The position numbers were made by a program, and so were the translations under genes. Shown piece by piece: positions 1 to 8,994 of a DNA stretch of 64,000 nt. Below the pieces are notes generated by a model. The model made no database searches and was not told the origin of the DNA. It saw nothing but the letters and a program-made list of their open reading frames with translations. This DNA is from Alteribacter populi (GTDB lineage: Bacteria; Bacillota; Bacilli; Bacillales; Salisediminibacteriaceae): positions 1,572,368-1,636,367 of the forward strand of contig NZ_KZ293963.1 in NCBI RefSeq assembly GCF_002352765.1, given 5' to 3'. The number at the start of each line of letters is the position of its first letter. The stretch's first letter is position 1.

Positions 1-254
1 TGGAGGGAACCGTTGCTGTCTCTGAATTTAGCCGCTTCATGGATCACAAATTCCGTATATCCTCTGTCCTCATTCAGGATGACAACACGGTTGTGATCGC
101 CTAAATGCTCGGAAAATGGCTTGTCCGCAAAAGTTTCGAATTCGAACGTTTCGAGCATATCTTTAAGTGATTGACGATGGTTATTAGACAGGATGTACTT
201 ATCTGTTATGTCGTCTAATATCTTATCGGTTTGACCGTCTGTAATGTGTATCAA
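1..254 (-). CDS. Phage tail endopeptidase / Tal-like protein, N-terminal part
   Basis: This gene runs off the left edge, so only about 84 N-terminal residues are visible. They read as a tail protein starting IHITDGQTDKILDDI and continuing with a FETFADKPF block, the pattern of the N-terminal domain of prophage endopeptidase tail (Tal / minor structural) proteins. These sit at the tail tip below Dit and often carry a cell-wall hydrolase or receptor-binding region further on, which is not visible here. The start is a TTG at 254 with a strong AGGAGGTG site 8 bases upstream. It follows the Dit gene by 13 bases in the same direction, the usual siphovirus order. Confidence 0.75.
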   Translation of the reverse strand, partial: MIHITDGQTDKILDDITDKYILSNNHRQSLKDMLETFEFETFADKPFSEHLGDHNRVVILNEDRGYTEFVIHEAAKFRDSNGSL

Positions 255-267
255 CTGTTTTCACCTC

Positions 268-1692
268 CTATCTAAACCTCTCCCTATACCTAACACTCGC
301 ATTAAAACTATCACTAGGATGTACAACAAGATGATTTTCGCCTTTTCTCAGCTTGAAATACTCCCCGCCAAAGTCCTTTAAATCCGTCCGGTCCTCACCG
401 TTAATAAGCAGCTCATCTGTTTTATGATCAAACGTAATGATGTCACCTTCATTGGCGATATATGGTGTTTGATCTTGTGTTTCCTCCGTGAGCTCAAAAA
501 CCCGGAAAATATTAATCTTTGGAGCATAGGCGCTTACTGATTCGCTGTACTTCCCGATGTGGATTTGAACGTATTTCAGTCTGCCTTGAAAATCTTCCTC
601 GCTATCCACAAAAGATGTATCAAGATTTAAAACGTGCCTTGCTCCATCGTTCGCAATCCGTGTCACGTAACATTCAAACCGCTTTCCGATCCGGCGCATC
701 CGAACCATTCCGAAAAAGAAGTCCCAGTTTCTTCGGTAGTTTCGAGAGGATAAAGGGTAGTTTACAAAGCGTCCGGCAAACGGCCCGACACGTCCTTCTG
801 CATCTTTTCTCATCACAGTAGGTAAGCTATCGACAACAGCCATTTTCCCCAACACATTCATACTGTCGTCATATAAATAAAACTCAATGCGGTAAGTTTC
901 CTCGGCGGTATACGTTCGCCCTTGTAGATGCATCTGGACTTCAAAGTCTTGTATCTCCGGAACTTCTTTAATCAGAGCGGGACCATGCCATTCATCACCA
1001 CTACCGTAATCCGGAACGGTGATACCCTCACCATCCGTACTTAAATGGCCACTAACGTCACCGCCATCGACTTCAACAGGCGTTGTATCCCATTCGTCTA
1101 AGTTATCTCCACGCTCTTCAAGCAGCAGCGTTCGTGTGCTTACGACTTCTTCTTCATGTTCAGCCGGACGACCGATCATTTGATACTGCTCATCTTGGTT
1201 TTGGATCATAGCAAAGGTGACAGGTTCAGTTGCTTCAAATTCGAAGATCGGGTCTGCTTCGGCTGTGCCTTCGTTTTTGAGAGTGACGGCATCGGATGGG
1301 AAGTCGGCTGTTTTTTCGAATCCGTATTTCCGAGGATCGGAACGCCTTACAAAAATCGTTGTATCATGACGGTGTAAATGAACCTTTTCACCCGATTCGC
1401 TTGACCCTTCCACCGTCCCGTAGTAAGTCATATCTGGCTCATCTGGGAATATGATCGGTACAGGCTCATCAGCTGAAAATATGCTATTTAAATCATCGAT
1501 CGCCCCTCTTAATTCTTCGTTAACAATACGTATGTCAATTTCGAGATATTTTGACGGGTATTCAATTGATGATAAATGCTCTCCGTGCATTCCGGGGGAT
1601 GTGATTGCATTTATGTTTCTGTTTATTATTCCTCTTCCACGGATGTCTTTTATTCTTAAATACGGTGTTAAATCGATACCATTAAAAAACAC
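268..1692 (-). CDS. Distal tail protein (Dit family)
   Basis: A 474-residue tail protein. The N-terminal region (about 1-130) fits the siphovirus tail component / Dit family, which forms the hub joining the tail tube to the tip. Residues about 190-400 look like an added beta-rich domain (many alternating hydrophobic residues, LLLEERGDNLDEWDTTPVE onward), longer than a minimal Dit of about 250 residues; such insertions are often carbohydrate-binding, but I infer this only from position and composition. It lies directly after the tape-measure gene (4-base gap) and before Tal, as expected for host-recognition tail genes. Confidence 0.8.
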   Translation of the reverse strand: MFFNGIDLTPYLRIKDIRGRGIINRNINAITSPGMHGEHLSSIEYPSKYLEIDIRIVNEELRGAIDDLNSIFSADEPVPIIFPDEPDMTYYGTVEGSSESGEKVHLHRHDTTIFVRRSDPRKYGFEKTADFPSDAVTLKNEGTAEADPIFEFEATEPVTFAMIQNQDEQYQMIGRPAEHEEEVVSTRTLLLEERGDNLDEWDTTPVEVDGGDVSGHLSTDGEGITVPDYGSGDEWHGPALIKEVPEIQDFEVQMHLQGRTYTAEETYRIEFYLYDDSMNVLGKMAVVDSLPTVMRKDAEGRVGPFAGRFVNYPLSSRNYRRNWDFFFGMVRMRRIGKRFECYVTRIANDGARHVLNLDTSFVDSEEDFQGRLKYVQIHIGKYSESVSAYAPKINIFRVFELTEETQDQTPYIANEGDIITFDHKTDELLINGEDRTDLKDFGGEYFKLRKGENHLVVHPSDSFNASVRYRERFR

Positions 1693-1696
1693 TTAA

Positions 1697-4600
1697 TCAC
1701 CCCCTAAACATTTTTAATGTATGTTGTTCTCGTTCTTGTACTTGTGTTATATCCTTTACAAACGTTTTAAACTCTTTCCCACCAAGGATCATCGTAATAA
1801 ATGCTGGTTGTTTTTCATTAGGTCTGTCTTGACTTCTATTGACAGATACCGTACTAGCTTGCCTAGCGGCATCAACAACACTCCCACCGCTCGAATAAGC
1901 CATTCTATTTGCTCCAGCCGCCTGTTCTGGCGTGGCTGTTGTTATCATGTTATCAGATAGATTGTCTAACTCTTTATAAACGGATTTTGCGTTATCTCTA
2001 ATCCCTATAGCGATGCCCTCAGGTATCCATTTACCAACGTCATCTTTCATGACTCGTGACGGGGAGTGGATTCTTAGTGATCGTTGCATTGTGCTAGCAA
2101 CTTGATTAGCGATACTTCTCGCTGTTGACATCACTCTCCCTCTACCGGCAATTAAACCCGCATTTAATCCACTCATTGCATTTCTGCCAATCGAATTAAA
2201 TTGAGACGGCGTTCTGCTAAATGGGCTAGTGAGATTGCTTGAGAGCGACCTCATAATTGCCACTTGAGACGTCGCGCCAGATCTCAACCTATTAAGCATA
2301 TTTGACATAGCTTTCTGTGTGATGCCGGGTAGTTTATTTAATGTTCTTTCGATTACGCTAACCGATTGATCGTGATTTTGAGTGATGGTCTTAAAACTTC
2401 TCTCCGAATCATCTTGCACCGACTTAAACATTTTCTGGATAGCTTGGACAACCCTGTTTGTTCCATCTGTGATACCTAACGATAGACCTTCCGTAATATC
2501 AGATCCAAATCCCCTAAACACTGTTGACGGACTTTGTATCCCTGCTTCTCGCTTAAACGCGTCAGCTGTTCCCTCAGCTAATTGTGATGATGTCCCCTCA
2601 ACCTTAGGTGCGCCACCTTCAACACCATCAATTAAACCTTCTGGAATCATACTCCCGATTTCATCAAAACCAGAATTTTCAATCTGATCCCTTAAGGTAG
2701 AAGAACCATCATCCACAAACCCCGTCATTACATCTACTGCTTCGTCAAACCCATCCCCTAACGAGGTTTTAAGGCTATCCGTCGCAACGTTAGCACCTTC
2801 TCCCATCAATTCTGCAAATCGGTCTAACTCACCCTCACTCATATCTGAGACAACTTGTAACTCCGCGGCTGATTCCGGTCCCATTGTTTCAAGCCATTGT
2901 AAAAATCCGTCATGACCTTCCTTCCCTGCCCAGTCATACAATTCAGCAACGTTTTCACCCCATTGCTCCGTCATTTGCTGGTTATGCTCAAGGTTATCGA
3001 TCATTTCATCAGCTGTAACCTTTGATTCATCATTCATTCGATCAAAGGCATTAGTTGCATTGTCAGCTAACTCGTCATACTTTTCTTTCATGTTGTCGAA
3101 TGCTTCTTTATGTTCGTCTTTTAGTTCCTCGTATGAAGTAATCTGTCTTAAATTACCTTCTTCAACGGCTGTGGTCGCGTTCTCGGTAGCCGTGATTATT
3201 TGTTCTTCCGTTATGCCATATTGTTCGGCTAATAGTACTAATGTTTCTTTTAAAGCTTCTTCTTGCTCGTCAAGTTCCGCAACGGCATCCTTATGCTCAC
3301 CACTCTTGACAGATCCTTCTTCTAGTTTCTGATTCCATTCTTCACGCAAGTTGTTAATCTCATCGAGTTTCATTTGCGCTTCGTTTTGTTCTTCTATGAT
3401 TTCAGTTAGTCTTTCTTGCGCCGCCATACCAGCTTCTGTTTCTTTCATTAAATCCAGTCTGGCTTCCAGCTCTTGAGATGACATATTGAGTGCGCCCGCT
3501 TCTTCATCGTAAGCGAGATTTAAACCATCAACAGAACTATTTAAACTTTCAATGTGAGATGCAAGAAGTGCTTTATCTGCTGCGCTTTTATTTTCTTTGG
3601 CTGACAATTCATCAATTTGTTTAGCTAGTTCACTATTCTTGTTGGCTGTTGCTTCTATATCTTTTGCGTTATCCTTGTAAGCCTGCGATGTGTTGTTCAA
3701 TTCATCGGTTAATTCGTTGGTAGAACCGCTTAACTCTTCAGTTTCATCATTCAGTCTTTCGGCCTCTTCACTCGATCGCCTAAACCAATTGACAACCGCT
3801 ATTGTGGCACCAACTAAAGCTCCGATCCCGGCAGTTACCCAACCAACAGGACCCATCATAAACCGTAACGCCGCGCCTAAAACTCGTGCCGCCGCTGCCT
3901 TTGCTAACATAGCGGCTTGTGCTAAGGTGATCTGTCTTGTAAACAATAATTCCGCCGCGGTAGCTGTAGCTAACAATACCGACCTTGCTTTTGTCGCCGC
4001 CGCTGATACTTTTGCCGCCGCCGCATTCGTGACATACCCTGTTGTATTTTGCATTATCGCTAACGTGTACGCCTTTTTTAGTGCAGTAACCGTAGTTATT
4101 ACCGCCTGTGATGCCTTTAACGTCGCTATTGTCTTGCCTATGACCGCGTGCATGGCATAAGCTGTTGCCATGCCAATTAATACAGGCGACAATGCCTTAA
4201 CAACCGGAATCGTCGCACTAACACCCGAAGCGAATGCTTCTACATAAGGCGTCGTCCTTACTATCGCATTACCCATCGCCTCAAACGCTGCGTTCACGAC
4301 AACTTTTAGACTGTCAAGATTTTCTGCCAAGTCCCTACCTGTAACATTCTCCGATAACCGACTAAATGATTCAATCATGTTTGCAATACCTATTGCGACC
4401 GCATACCTTAGGTTAGATAACGATGTAGCAATACCACTACTGGCAGTCTTTGCTCTGTCAGCAAATCCACCTGTTTCGTTGCTTAACTCGATAAGTTTGG
4501 CGTTAAAGTCATCGAAAGTAACATCCCCCGACTGTAACGCATCGTATAAATCATGTTGAGCTGAATCTCCGGCATAACCAAATGCCTCAGCTACATCATT

Positions 4601-5203
4601 TAAAGCGACGCCCATTGTCTCTTGTAACGTTCGCCACGATTGTAAATCCACTTCACCCTTTGCCAACATTTGTACATATTGTTGTAACCCGCGTTGGGCA
4701 TCAGATGTACTAGCTGAGCTTGCCAAAAATGCGTTATTTAATGCAAGTGTTGTATCAACCGCTCCATCTAAATCACCAGTCATAACAGCAATTTGTTGCG
4801 CTGTGGATGTTACGTCATCTAACTTAGTGGGCAATCCGTCAATGCCATCAGCTAACGTTTGCACCGCCCTTTCAGAATCTTCGGCTGAAAAGCCTATTTG
4901 TTCCATAACTTTAGGAAATTGGTTAAGTGTGTCAAATCGGCTTATAGCATCGTCCATAGATGCCCGTAACACTTGAAATGCCGCGGCTCCAATTGCCACG
5001 AGTCCTAATGCACTAGCAATCTTTTTAATGTTGCCAGATGCTTTGTTGGATTCTTCCCCAACGCCTTTTAATCCATCTCCGGCTTGTCTGGCTCCTTCTC
5101 CGGCTTTATGACCGGATGATTCAAGATTGTCTAATTCCTTAGATGCGACATTAACCTGTTTTCCGTCAACGTCAATTTGTATACTGATACGTCCATCTGC
5201 CAA
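1697..5203 (-). CDS. Tail tape measure protein
   Basis: 1168 residues, the longest phage gene here. It has an N-terminal helical region, a hydrophobic stretch at about 325-470 including a segment GPVGWVTAGIGALVGA, a long charged coiled-coil region at about 480-680, and C-terminal repeats of the type IHSPSRVMKDDVGKWIPEGI seen in many Gram-positive tape measure proteins. It sets tail length and is ejected with the DNA. The start is a TTG at 5203 behind GAAAGGAGGAGAGCACA. It follows the lipoprotein moron and precedes Dit. Confidence 0.93.
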   Translation of the reverse strand: MADGRISIQIDVDGKQVNVASKELDNLESSGHKAGEGARQAGDGLKGVGEESNKASGNIKKIASALGLVAIGAAAFQVLRASMDDAISRFDTLNQFPKVMEQIGFSAEDSERAVQTLADGIDGLPTKLDDVTSTAQQIAVMTGDLDGAVDTTLALNNAFLASSASTSDAQRGLQQYVQMLAKGEVDLQSWRTLQETMGVALNDVAEAFGYAGDSAQHDLYDALQSGDVTFDDFNAKLIELSNETGGFADRAKTASSGIATSLSNLRYAVAIGIANMIESFSRLSENVTGRDLAENLDSLKVVVNAAFEAMGNAIVRTTPYVEAFASGVSATIPVVKALSPVLIGMATAYAMHAVIGKTIATLKASQAVITTVTALKKAYTLAIMQNTTGYVTNAAAAKVSAAATKARSVLLATATAAELLFTRQITLAQAAMLAKAAAARVLGAALRFMMGPVGWVTAGIGALVGATIAVVNWFRRSSEEAERLNDETEELSGSTNELTDELNNTSQAYKDNAKDIEATANKNSELAKQIDELSAKENKSAADKALLASHIESLNSSVDGLNLAYDEEAGALNMSSQELEARLDLMKETEAGMAAQERLTEIIEEQNEAQMKLDEINNLREEWNQKLEEGSVKSGEHKDAVAELDEQEEALKETLVLLAEQYGITEEQIITATENATTAVEEGNLRQITSYEELKDEHKEAFDNMKEKYDELADNATNAFDRMNDESKVTADEMIDNLEHNQQMTEQWGENVAELYDWAGKEGHDGFLQWLETMGPESAAELQVVSDMSEGELDRFAELMGEGANVATDSLKTSLGDGFDEAVDVMTGFVDDGSSTLRDQIENSGFDEIGSMIPEGLIDGVEGGAPKVEGTSSQLAEGTADAFKREAGIQSPSTVFRGFGSDITEGLSLGITDGTNRVVQAIQKMFKSVQDDSERSFKTITQNHDQSVSVIERTLNKLPGITQKAMSNMLNRLRSGATSQVAIMRSLSSNLTSPFSRTPSQFNSIGRNAMSGLNAGLIAGRGRVMSTARSIANQVASTMQRSLRIHSPSRVMKDDVGKWIPEGIAIGIRDNAKSVYKELDNLSDNMITTATPEQAAGANRMAYSSGGSVVDAARQASTVSVNRSQDRPNEKQPAFITMILGGKEFKTFVKDITQVQEREQHTLKMFRG

Positions 5204-5228
5204 TGTGCTCTCCTCCTTTCTTCAAGAC

Positions 5229-5258
5229 ATAAAAAAGACACCTCGCTTGAGATGTCTT
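5229..5258 (-). terminator. Intrinsic terminator after the lipoprotein gene
   Basis: On the minus strand AAGACATCTC pairs with GAGGTGTCTT around a 4-base loop and is followed by a run of T. It lies between the lipoprotein stop (5273) and the tape-measure start (5203), so it would close a lipoprotein transcript and reduce read-through into the tail genes. Confidence 0.8.
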
Positions 5259-5272
5259 GATTGGTTATTTAA

Positions 5273-5923
5273 TTATTCATCTTCTTCGCCTTCAGAAAAA
5301 CTAAGGTTAATAAACATGACCACCATACCTATGTCAGGCGAATCGTGACTAGAGAAGGTTACCGTGTAGTCATCACCAAGGTACATTCCCGCATGATTAG
5401 GTATCGCTCCTTCGAACTCTCCTGTTAGCTCTTCTATATCAAGGTCTAATGCTGCTCCAACATGCAACATCGCAAATAATGCATTCCCTTTCAAATCTCT
5501 GTATGGTTGGTCATCTGAAATGACAAAAACATAAGACTCAACCTCGCCATCTTTTTTGTAGAGTGCTGATAAACCGTATTCGGATGAACTGTATAAAAGT
5601 TGCGTATACCCGTCATCGTCTTCTTCAGCGGGTTCAACAGCTTCAATCAGATCTATGTCATCTTCTAAAGAAGCGAGTAAATTAAAACTCTCGATAAATT
5701 CTTTTACATCATCACTATAAATTTCATTTTCTTCTTTTTCGGTGTCGCTGTCATCATTGTTTGTAGACTCATCGACTGTAGTTTTTGTGTCATCTGTTTG
5801 CTCCGATTTTTCTTCTGATTGCAATTCTTCGTTTTCTGAATCAGAAGCATTGCCTTCCGCCTGTTCTCCACAAGCAACCAATAATAAAATACTGACCGCA
5901 AACAAAAATAATACATTCTTCAT
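5273..5923 (-). CDS. Prophage-encoded lipoprotein (moron)
   Basis: A 216-residue secreted lipoprotein of unknown function. The signal peptide MKNVLFLFAVSILLLVACG ends in a clear lipobox (LVAC, Cys18), followed by a very acidic Ser/Asp/Glu-rich linker (about 20-75) and a compact C-terminal domain (about 75-216). It is inserted between the Gp15-like chaperone and tape-measure genes, where no structural gene is expected, and has its own promoter-like sequence and terminator. Known parallels are lipoproteins of temperate phages that block DNA injection by related phages, such as Ltp of Streptococcus phage TP-J34. A superinfection-exclusion role is inference; I see no sequence match to Ltp. Confidence 0.75.
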   Translation of the reverse strand: MKNVLFLFAVSILLLVACGEQAEGNASDSENEELQSEEKSEQTDDTKTTVDESTNNDDSDTEKEENEIYSDDVKEFIESFNLLASLEDDIDLIEAVEPAEEDDDGYTQLLYSSSEYGLSALYKKDGEVESYVFVISDDQPYRDLKGNALFAMLHVGAALDLDIEELTGEFEGAIPNHAGMYLGDDYTVTFSSHDSPDIGMVVMFINLSFSEGEEDE

Positions 5924-5959
5924 AATAACGTTCCCCCTGTTTCATGTAGTTGTCTGTAA

Positions 5960-5988
5960 ATTTTACCATTGAGGAGGATTATTTTCCA
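5960..5988 (-). promoter_or_regulatory. Candidate promoter for the lipoprotein moron
   Basis: On the minus strand TGGAAA (5988-5983) and TAAAAT (5965-5960) are separated by 17 bases, a 4/6 and 5/6 match to the sigma-A consensus, about 35 bases upstream of the lipoprotein start. It overlaps the last codons of the upstream gene. With the terminator at 5229-5258 it would make the lipoprotein an independent transcription unit that can be expressed in the lysogen. Confidence 0.45.
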
Positions 5989-5992
5989 TGTT

Positions 5993-6556
5993 TTATTCCG
6001 CTTGCTCGTCTGTATCCTCAAGCGCATACACCTTCTGCAACTCACGCATATTTGCCTTATATTCGCTTGATTCACCTTTACTCGGTTCCCATAGTCTTAT
6101 CTGGATGATCCGTTGCATGATCGTGTTTGTGGGTAAACCATTTAAAAGAGATTGGAATTCTAACCAGTGCATTTTTCCTTGCATTTGAAATAAATTCATA
6201 TTATAGGCTTGTTGAAATGAGGCGAAAATGTACTCGGCATCCTTGTCGAAGTCAATCATCTTCTTGTTATCCTTTTTCACAGGCAAGGGATTGCCTTTCA
6301 AATCGTACTCAATAGGTTTTTTATTCTCGATCTCGATAAAATTTTCGTAGATGTAATTCCAAAGATTAATAGATTCTTCGCCCTTGAGAGACTCACCCGA
6401 AAGCAGTTCAACGTTAATTTCAGCCTTTTCGTGATCTCTAAGAGTTTTATCATCAAGGACATCGAATACGTCTAGGACGTTGTCGAACGCTAAGTTCAAA
6501 GGGTATTCTTTTCCCTCGTAAACAAAAGAGGTGACTAAAGGGTCGTTTAATCGCAT
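5993..6556 (-). CDS. Phage Gp15-like tail assembly protein
   Basis: 187 residues. MRLNDPLVTSFVYEGKEYPL and a C-terminal EPSKGESSEYKANMRELQKV stretch match the bacteriophage Gp15 family (A118/SPP1-type phages), encoded just before the tape measure and thought to act as a tail chaperone. Its ATG overlaps the stop of the upstream gene (TAATG), and it lies in the -1 frame relative to that gene, the arrangement used by many tail chaperone pairs. Here it also has its own start codon. Confidence 0.75.
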   Translation of the reverse strand: MRLNDPLVTSFVYEGKEYPLNLAFDNVLDVFDVLDDKTLRDHEKAEINVELLSGESLKGEESINLWNYIYENFIEIENKKPIEYDLKGNPLPVKKDNKKMIDFDKDAEYIFASFQQAYNMNLFQMQGKMHWLEFQSLLNGLPTNTIMQRIIQIRLWEPSKGESSEYKANMRELQKVYALEDTDEQAE

Positions 6557-7017
6557 TACTTTTTCTTCGCTTTTTTGCTCAAGTATTCGCTTTTCTTCGC
6601 TTCGATCTGTTCTGTTCGTTCCTTTTCTTGCTCTTCAATACGCTTAGCAATAGCAGTTCCGATCGGGTCAAGCGCTTGTTCTAATGCTATGATGTCGGGA
6701 TATTCTTTATAAATCTTTTTAAATGTATCGTCGCCAAAGATAATGTCATATTGGGCAGCGATGAACTCTTTATTTACATCAAATGCCGCATCGACCGTCT
6801 TAACGTCCAAATTTTCAATTTCATCCATGTTAATGTCATCTGGGAAGTGGATATGTTTAGCCTTTTCTTGTGCCTCTTTCAGCTTTTCCTGTGCTATTTC
6901 ATCAACATTGAAAAAGCGACGAAGATTCTCTAACGAACTATCAAACCATAATTCTAACGATCCGATTTTCACCGGGAATCCAGTCCGCCGTATGTCAATC
7001 TTTAATTCTTGAGTCAT
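6556..7017 (-). CDS. Phage tail assembly chaperone
   Basis: 153 residues from the second of two adjacent ATGs, chosen because AAGGAGGG lies 7 bases upstream. It is helical and charged with a Lys-rich C-terminus (SKKAKKK). Its place between the major tail protein and the Gp15-like gene is that of the first tail chaperone (gpG equivalent). The function rests on gene order and size rather than on a motif. Confidence 0.65.
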   Translation of the reverse strand: MTQELKIDIRRTGFPVKIGSLELWFDSSLENLRRFFNVDEIAQEKLKEAQEKAKHIHFPDDINMDEIENLDVKTVDAAFDVNKEFIAAQYDIIFGDDTFKKIYKEYPDIIALEQALDPIGTAIAKRIEEQEKERTEQIEAKKSEYLSKKAKKK

Positions 7018-7033
7018 CATTTACCCTCCTTAT

Positions 7034-7060
7034 TAAAAAAGAGAGGCGTCAAGCCCCTCT
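7034..7060 (-). terminator. Intrinsic terminator after the major tail protein gene
   Basis: On the minus strand AGAGGGGC pairs with GCCTCTCT (one G-U) around TTGAC, followed by six T. It touches the stop codon of the major tail gene. A partial terminator here would let the abundant tail tube protein be made in excess over the chaperone and tape measure. Confidence 0.75.
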
Positions 7061-7518
7061 TATCCTTCTGGTTCTGTTAAATCTGTTTCTTCTGGAATAC
7101 TATCAAATCGGATATTACAACTAAATGTTTCATAGGCACTGGCTTCACCAGCACCTGCAACGATTGCGGTTACTGTCGCACGACCTACCCACTCTTTTTT
7201 ACCGTCAGAAGAAACAACTTTGTGCCAAATCTTACGTCCGTCACCAGTTTTGTATTTTAACCCAGCAATCAGCGCCTGCGCTTCGTCATCTGGGTCATAA
7301 ACTCCCTCGGGTGTGTATGCGCCAGCTACGGAAGTGACGGTAGTTTCCGGCGTCCCGTCAGAATCATAGAAAGCCTCATCCTCCGTTTCCTCCTGCGTAT
7401 CGTCGCCGATTGTGGAGATATATTTAGCCAACTCTAACCATTCAGTTCCCGGCTCATCTTCGCCCGGTGAATAAGCTTGCACAAAGTGCCCTCGTAATGC
7501 GTTTTTTAATCTAGCCAT
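7060..7518 (-). CDS. Major tail (tube) protein
   Basis: 152 residues, beta-rich, with segments such as ATVTAIVAGAGEASAYETFSC, in the place of the major tail tube protein between the tail completion gene and the chaperones. Family: phage tail tube proteins of A118/phi13-type siphoviruses. Expected to be one of the most abundant virion proteins; the terminator directly after the stop supports this. Confidence 0.8.
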   Translation of the reverse strand: MARLKNALRGHFVQAYSPGEDEPGTEWLELAKYISTIGDDTQEETEDEAFYDSDGTPETTVTSVAGAYTPEGVYDPDDEAQALIAGLKYKTGDGRKIWHKVVSSDGKKEWVGRATVTAIVAGAGEASAYETFSCNIRFDSIPEETDLTEPEG

Positions 7519-7520
7519 TC

Positions 7521-7919
7521 TTATTCATCCTCCTTGAATACCGTGATATTTGCTTGTACATCCAATAAAAAAACGAACCAACCTTGATCATCAGCGTTAT
7601 TGATGTAAGGCTTGTTCGTTATGATTAATTCTTCAAATTCAAAGCTGCCGTCGTGACTTTCTAAATTCTTTAATTTTTCTAACTTGTTTTGAACAAGCCA
7701 CAAAGTACTGTGAATTTCACTTTGCGACTTAGACTTCATCGCAAATTCGAAGTTTAGTTGTTGGTCGCTCATTCCATCCATAAACCTCGAGACCACACGG
7801 GAACCGGGCAACGGATAAACCACAAATGATTCATCTGTACCGAGATAACCGATCCTACATGTAACAGGGAGCCCTTGTATTTCATTTACTCTATCAGCTA
7901 ATCTCTCTATAAAATCCAT
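7521..7919 (-). CDS. Tail completion / minor capsid protein
   Basis: 132 residues, starting MDFIERLADRVNEIQGLPVTCRIGYLG. It resembles the third of the three small minor capsid families encoded in a row in A118-like phages, which act as tail terminators at the head-tail joint. Its start overlaps the stop of the upstream gene by 1 base, so the two are probably translationally coupled. Confidence 0.65.
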   Translation of the reverse strand: MDFIERLADRVNEIQGLPVTCRIGYLGTDESFVVYPLPGSRVVSRFMDGMSDQQLNFEFAMKSKSQSEIHSTLWLVQNKLEKLKNLESHDGSFEFEELIITNKPYINNADDQGWFVFLLDVQANITVFKEDE

Positions 7920-8245
7920 TACAAGCCAGCTCCCCTCTTAAATGCACGTTCCCAATCAGCCATATACATTCCTTTTGCCTTGTTATCCCATCGTGGACCC
8001 GTCCCGGGTGTTGTGTAGTTATGCATCATCATGTAAAACAATTTAGCAGCGTATGGCATATTCCAGATGACTTCTGCACCGTCACTACTAACATGTCCTG
8101 TTTGCCTCAAAATGTTTTCTCTCATCGGCACAAACTGATTCATATCCGCAAGAGCTTGATTTGCTAATGCGTATCTACCACGATCTACATTGCTTTTCGA
8201 TAGTTTTTGTTTAGCTCCGCTCAAATTAACATTGACTCGTACCAT
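7919..8245 (-). CDS. Minor capsid / head-tail joining protein
   Basis: 108 residues. The RQTGHVSSDGAEVIWNMPYA and WDNKAKGMYMADWERAF segments fit the second minor capsid family of Gram-positive siphoviruses (HK97 gp10-like joining proteins). It overlaps its neighbours on both sides by 1 base within the connector block. Confidence 0.7.
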   Translation of the reverse strand: MVRVNVNLSGAKQKLSKSNVDRGRYALANQALADMNQFVPMRENILRQTGHVSSDGAEVIWNMPYAAKLFYMMMHNYTTPGTGPRWDNKAKGMYMADWERAFKRGAGL

Positions 8246-8586
8246 CAGACCACCTCTATTTCATAGGAATAGATGGTCTTGTCGTAAGCTTCATAAATCG
8301 GAATGACCTTTGTCACTATATGGTCTTGACCATCAAAATGGAGAACAGATTGCACTTTAAACGTCGGTAATGGTGTCGTTATTCCTTCATAACAGAACAA
8401 AACAGCGTTGTAGAGGAGAACTTTTCCACTAGTAGATTGGCTATATTCTGCTCCCCGATCAATGCGACAATGTTCAATTAATACAGGTTGAGCATATTCG
8501 GGCTCTGACCAGTTATTCTCCCCTAGATACTCTTTGTAATCGAAAGAATCGATGCAAAAATCAGCAGGTGGCTTAGGCATCACCAT
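8245..8586 (-). CDS. Minor capsid / head-tail connector protein
   Basis: 113 residues. Residues 35-75 (VLIEHCRIDRGAEYSQS then KVLLYNAVLFCYEGIT) fit the first minor capsid family of A118-like phages, an adaptor at the neck. Two close ATGs exist (8586 and 8580); the first has AGGTG 7 bases upstream and overlaps the previous gene, the second gives a TGATG overlap. Either is possible. Confidence 0.7.
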   Translation of the reverse strand: MVMPKPPADFCIDSFDYKEYLGENNWSEPEYAQPVLIEHCRIDRGAEYSQSTSGKVLLYNAVLFCYEGITTPLPTFKVQSVLHFDGQDHIVTKVIPIYEAYDKTIYSYEIEVV

Positions 8587-8978
8587 ACAGCAACACCTGT
8601 ATACAAAAGACCAGTTCCAGACAAATGTATATATACATCCTCAGCCACTAGTGGCTTGCTCTCATTCGAGCCATTAGGATTATACCTACTGGAATTAGAC
8701 ACGCTCGTTCTGCCTGCTGAAAACGTCTGTGGGGCGTTGTTGATCTCTTCGAATGTTGTAGCTCCTAAAACATGAAAGTATTCAATTTGAGCGCATAGAG
8801 CCTGTTTAAATTGTTGTACTCGCCATGCATTATCTTGCTCTATCTTATTACTGACATAAAAATAATTTGTGACGTTATTCAAAATAGCAGATGCTTTTTT
8901 AAGCAAACTACTAAACTCGCTATTTTCAATGTCACGACTGCTTAATTCGTTAAATTCTTCATAGGTGAGATAAGGCAT
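8580..8978 (-). CDS. Head-tail connector protein
   Basis: 132 residues, largely helical (MPYLTYEEFNELSSRDIENS then KASAILNNVTNYFY), the layout of head-completion proteins of the gp6/gp15 type that bind below the portal. First gene of the connector block after the capsid genes. Call from gene order and general resemblance. Confidence 0.7.
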   Translation of the reverse strand: MPYLTYEEFNELSSRDIENSEFSSLLKKASAILNNVTNYFYVSNKIEQDNAWRVQQFKQALCAQIEYFHVLGATTFEEINNAPQTFSAGRTSVSNSSRYNPNGSNESKPLVAEDVYIHLSGTGLLYTGVAVW

Positions 8979-8994
8979 ATTAACCCTCCTTCAA

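Noticed and set aside
3690..4160. Long plus-strand open frame (156 codons) within the tape-measure gene
   Set aside because: Alanine/threonine-rich mirror of the tape-measure coding strand with no ribosome site; a shadow frame.
6556..6590. A AAA AAG slippery heptamer for a tail chaperone frameshift
   Set aside because: The heptamer AAAAAAG exists but is out of phase with the reading frame of the first gene, so it is not a standard -1 site.
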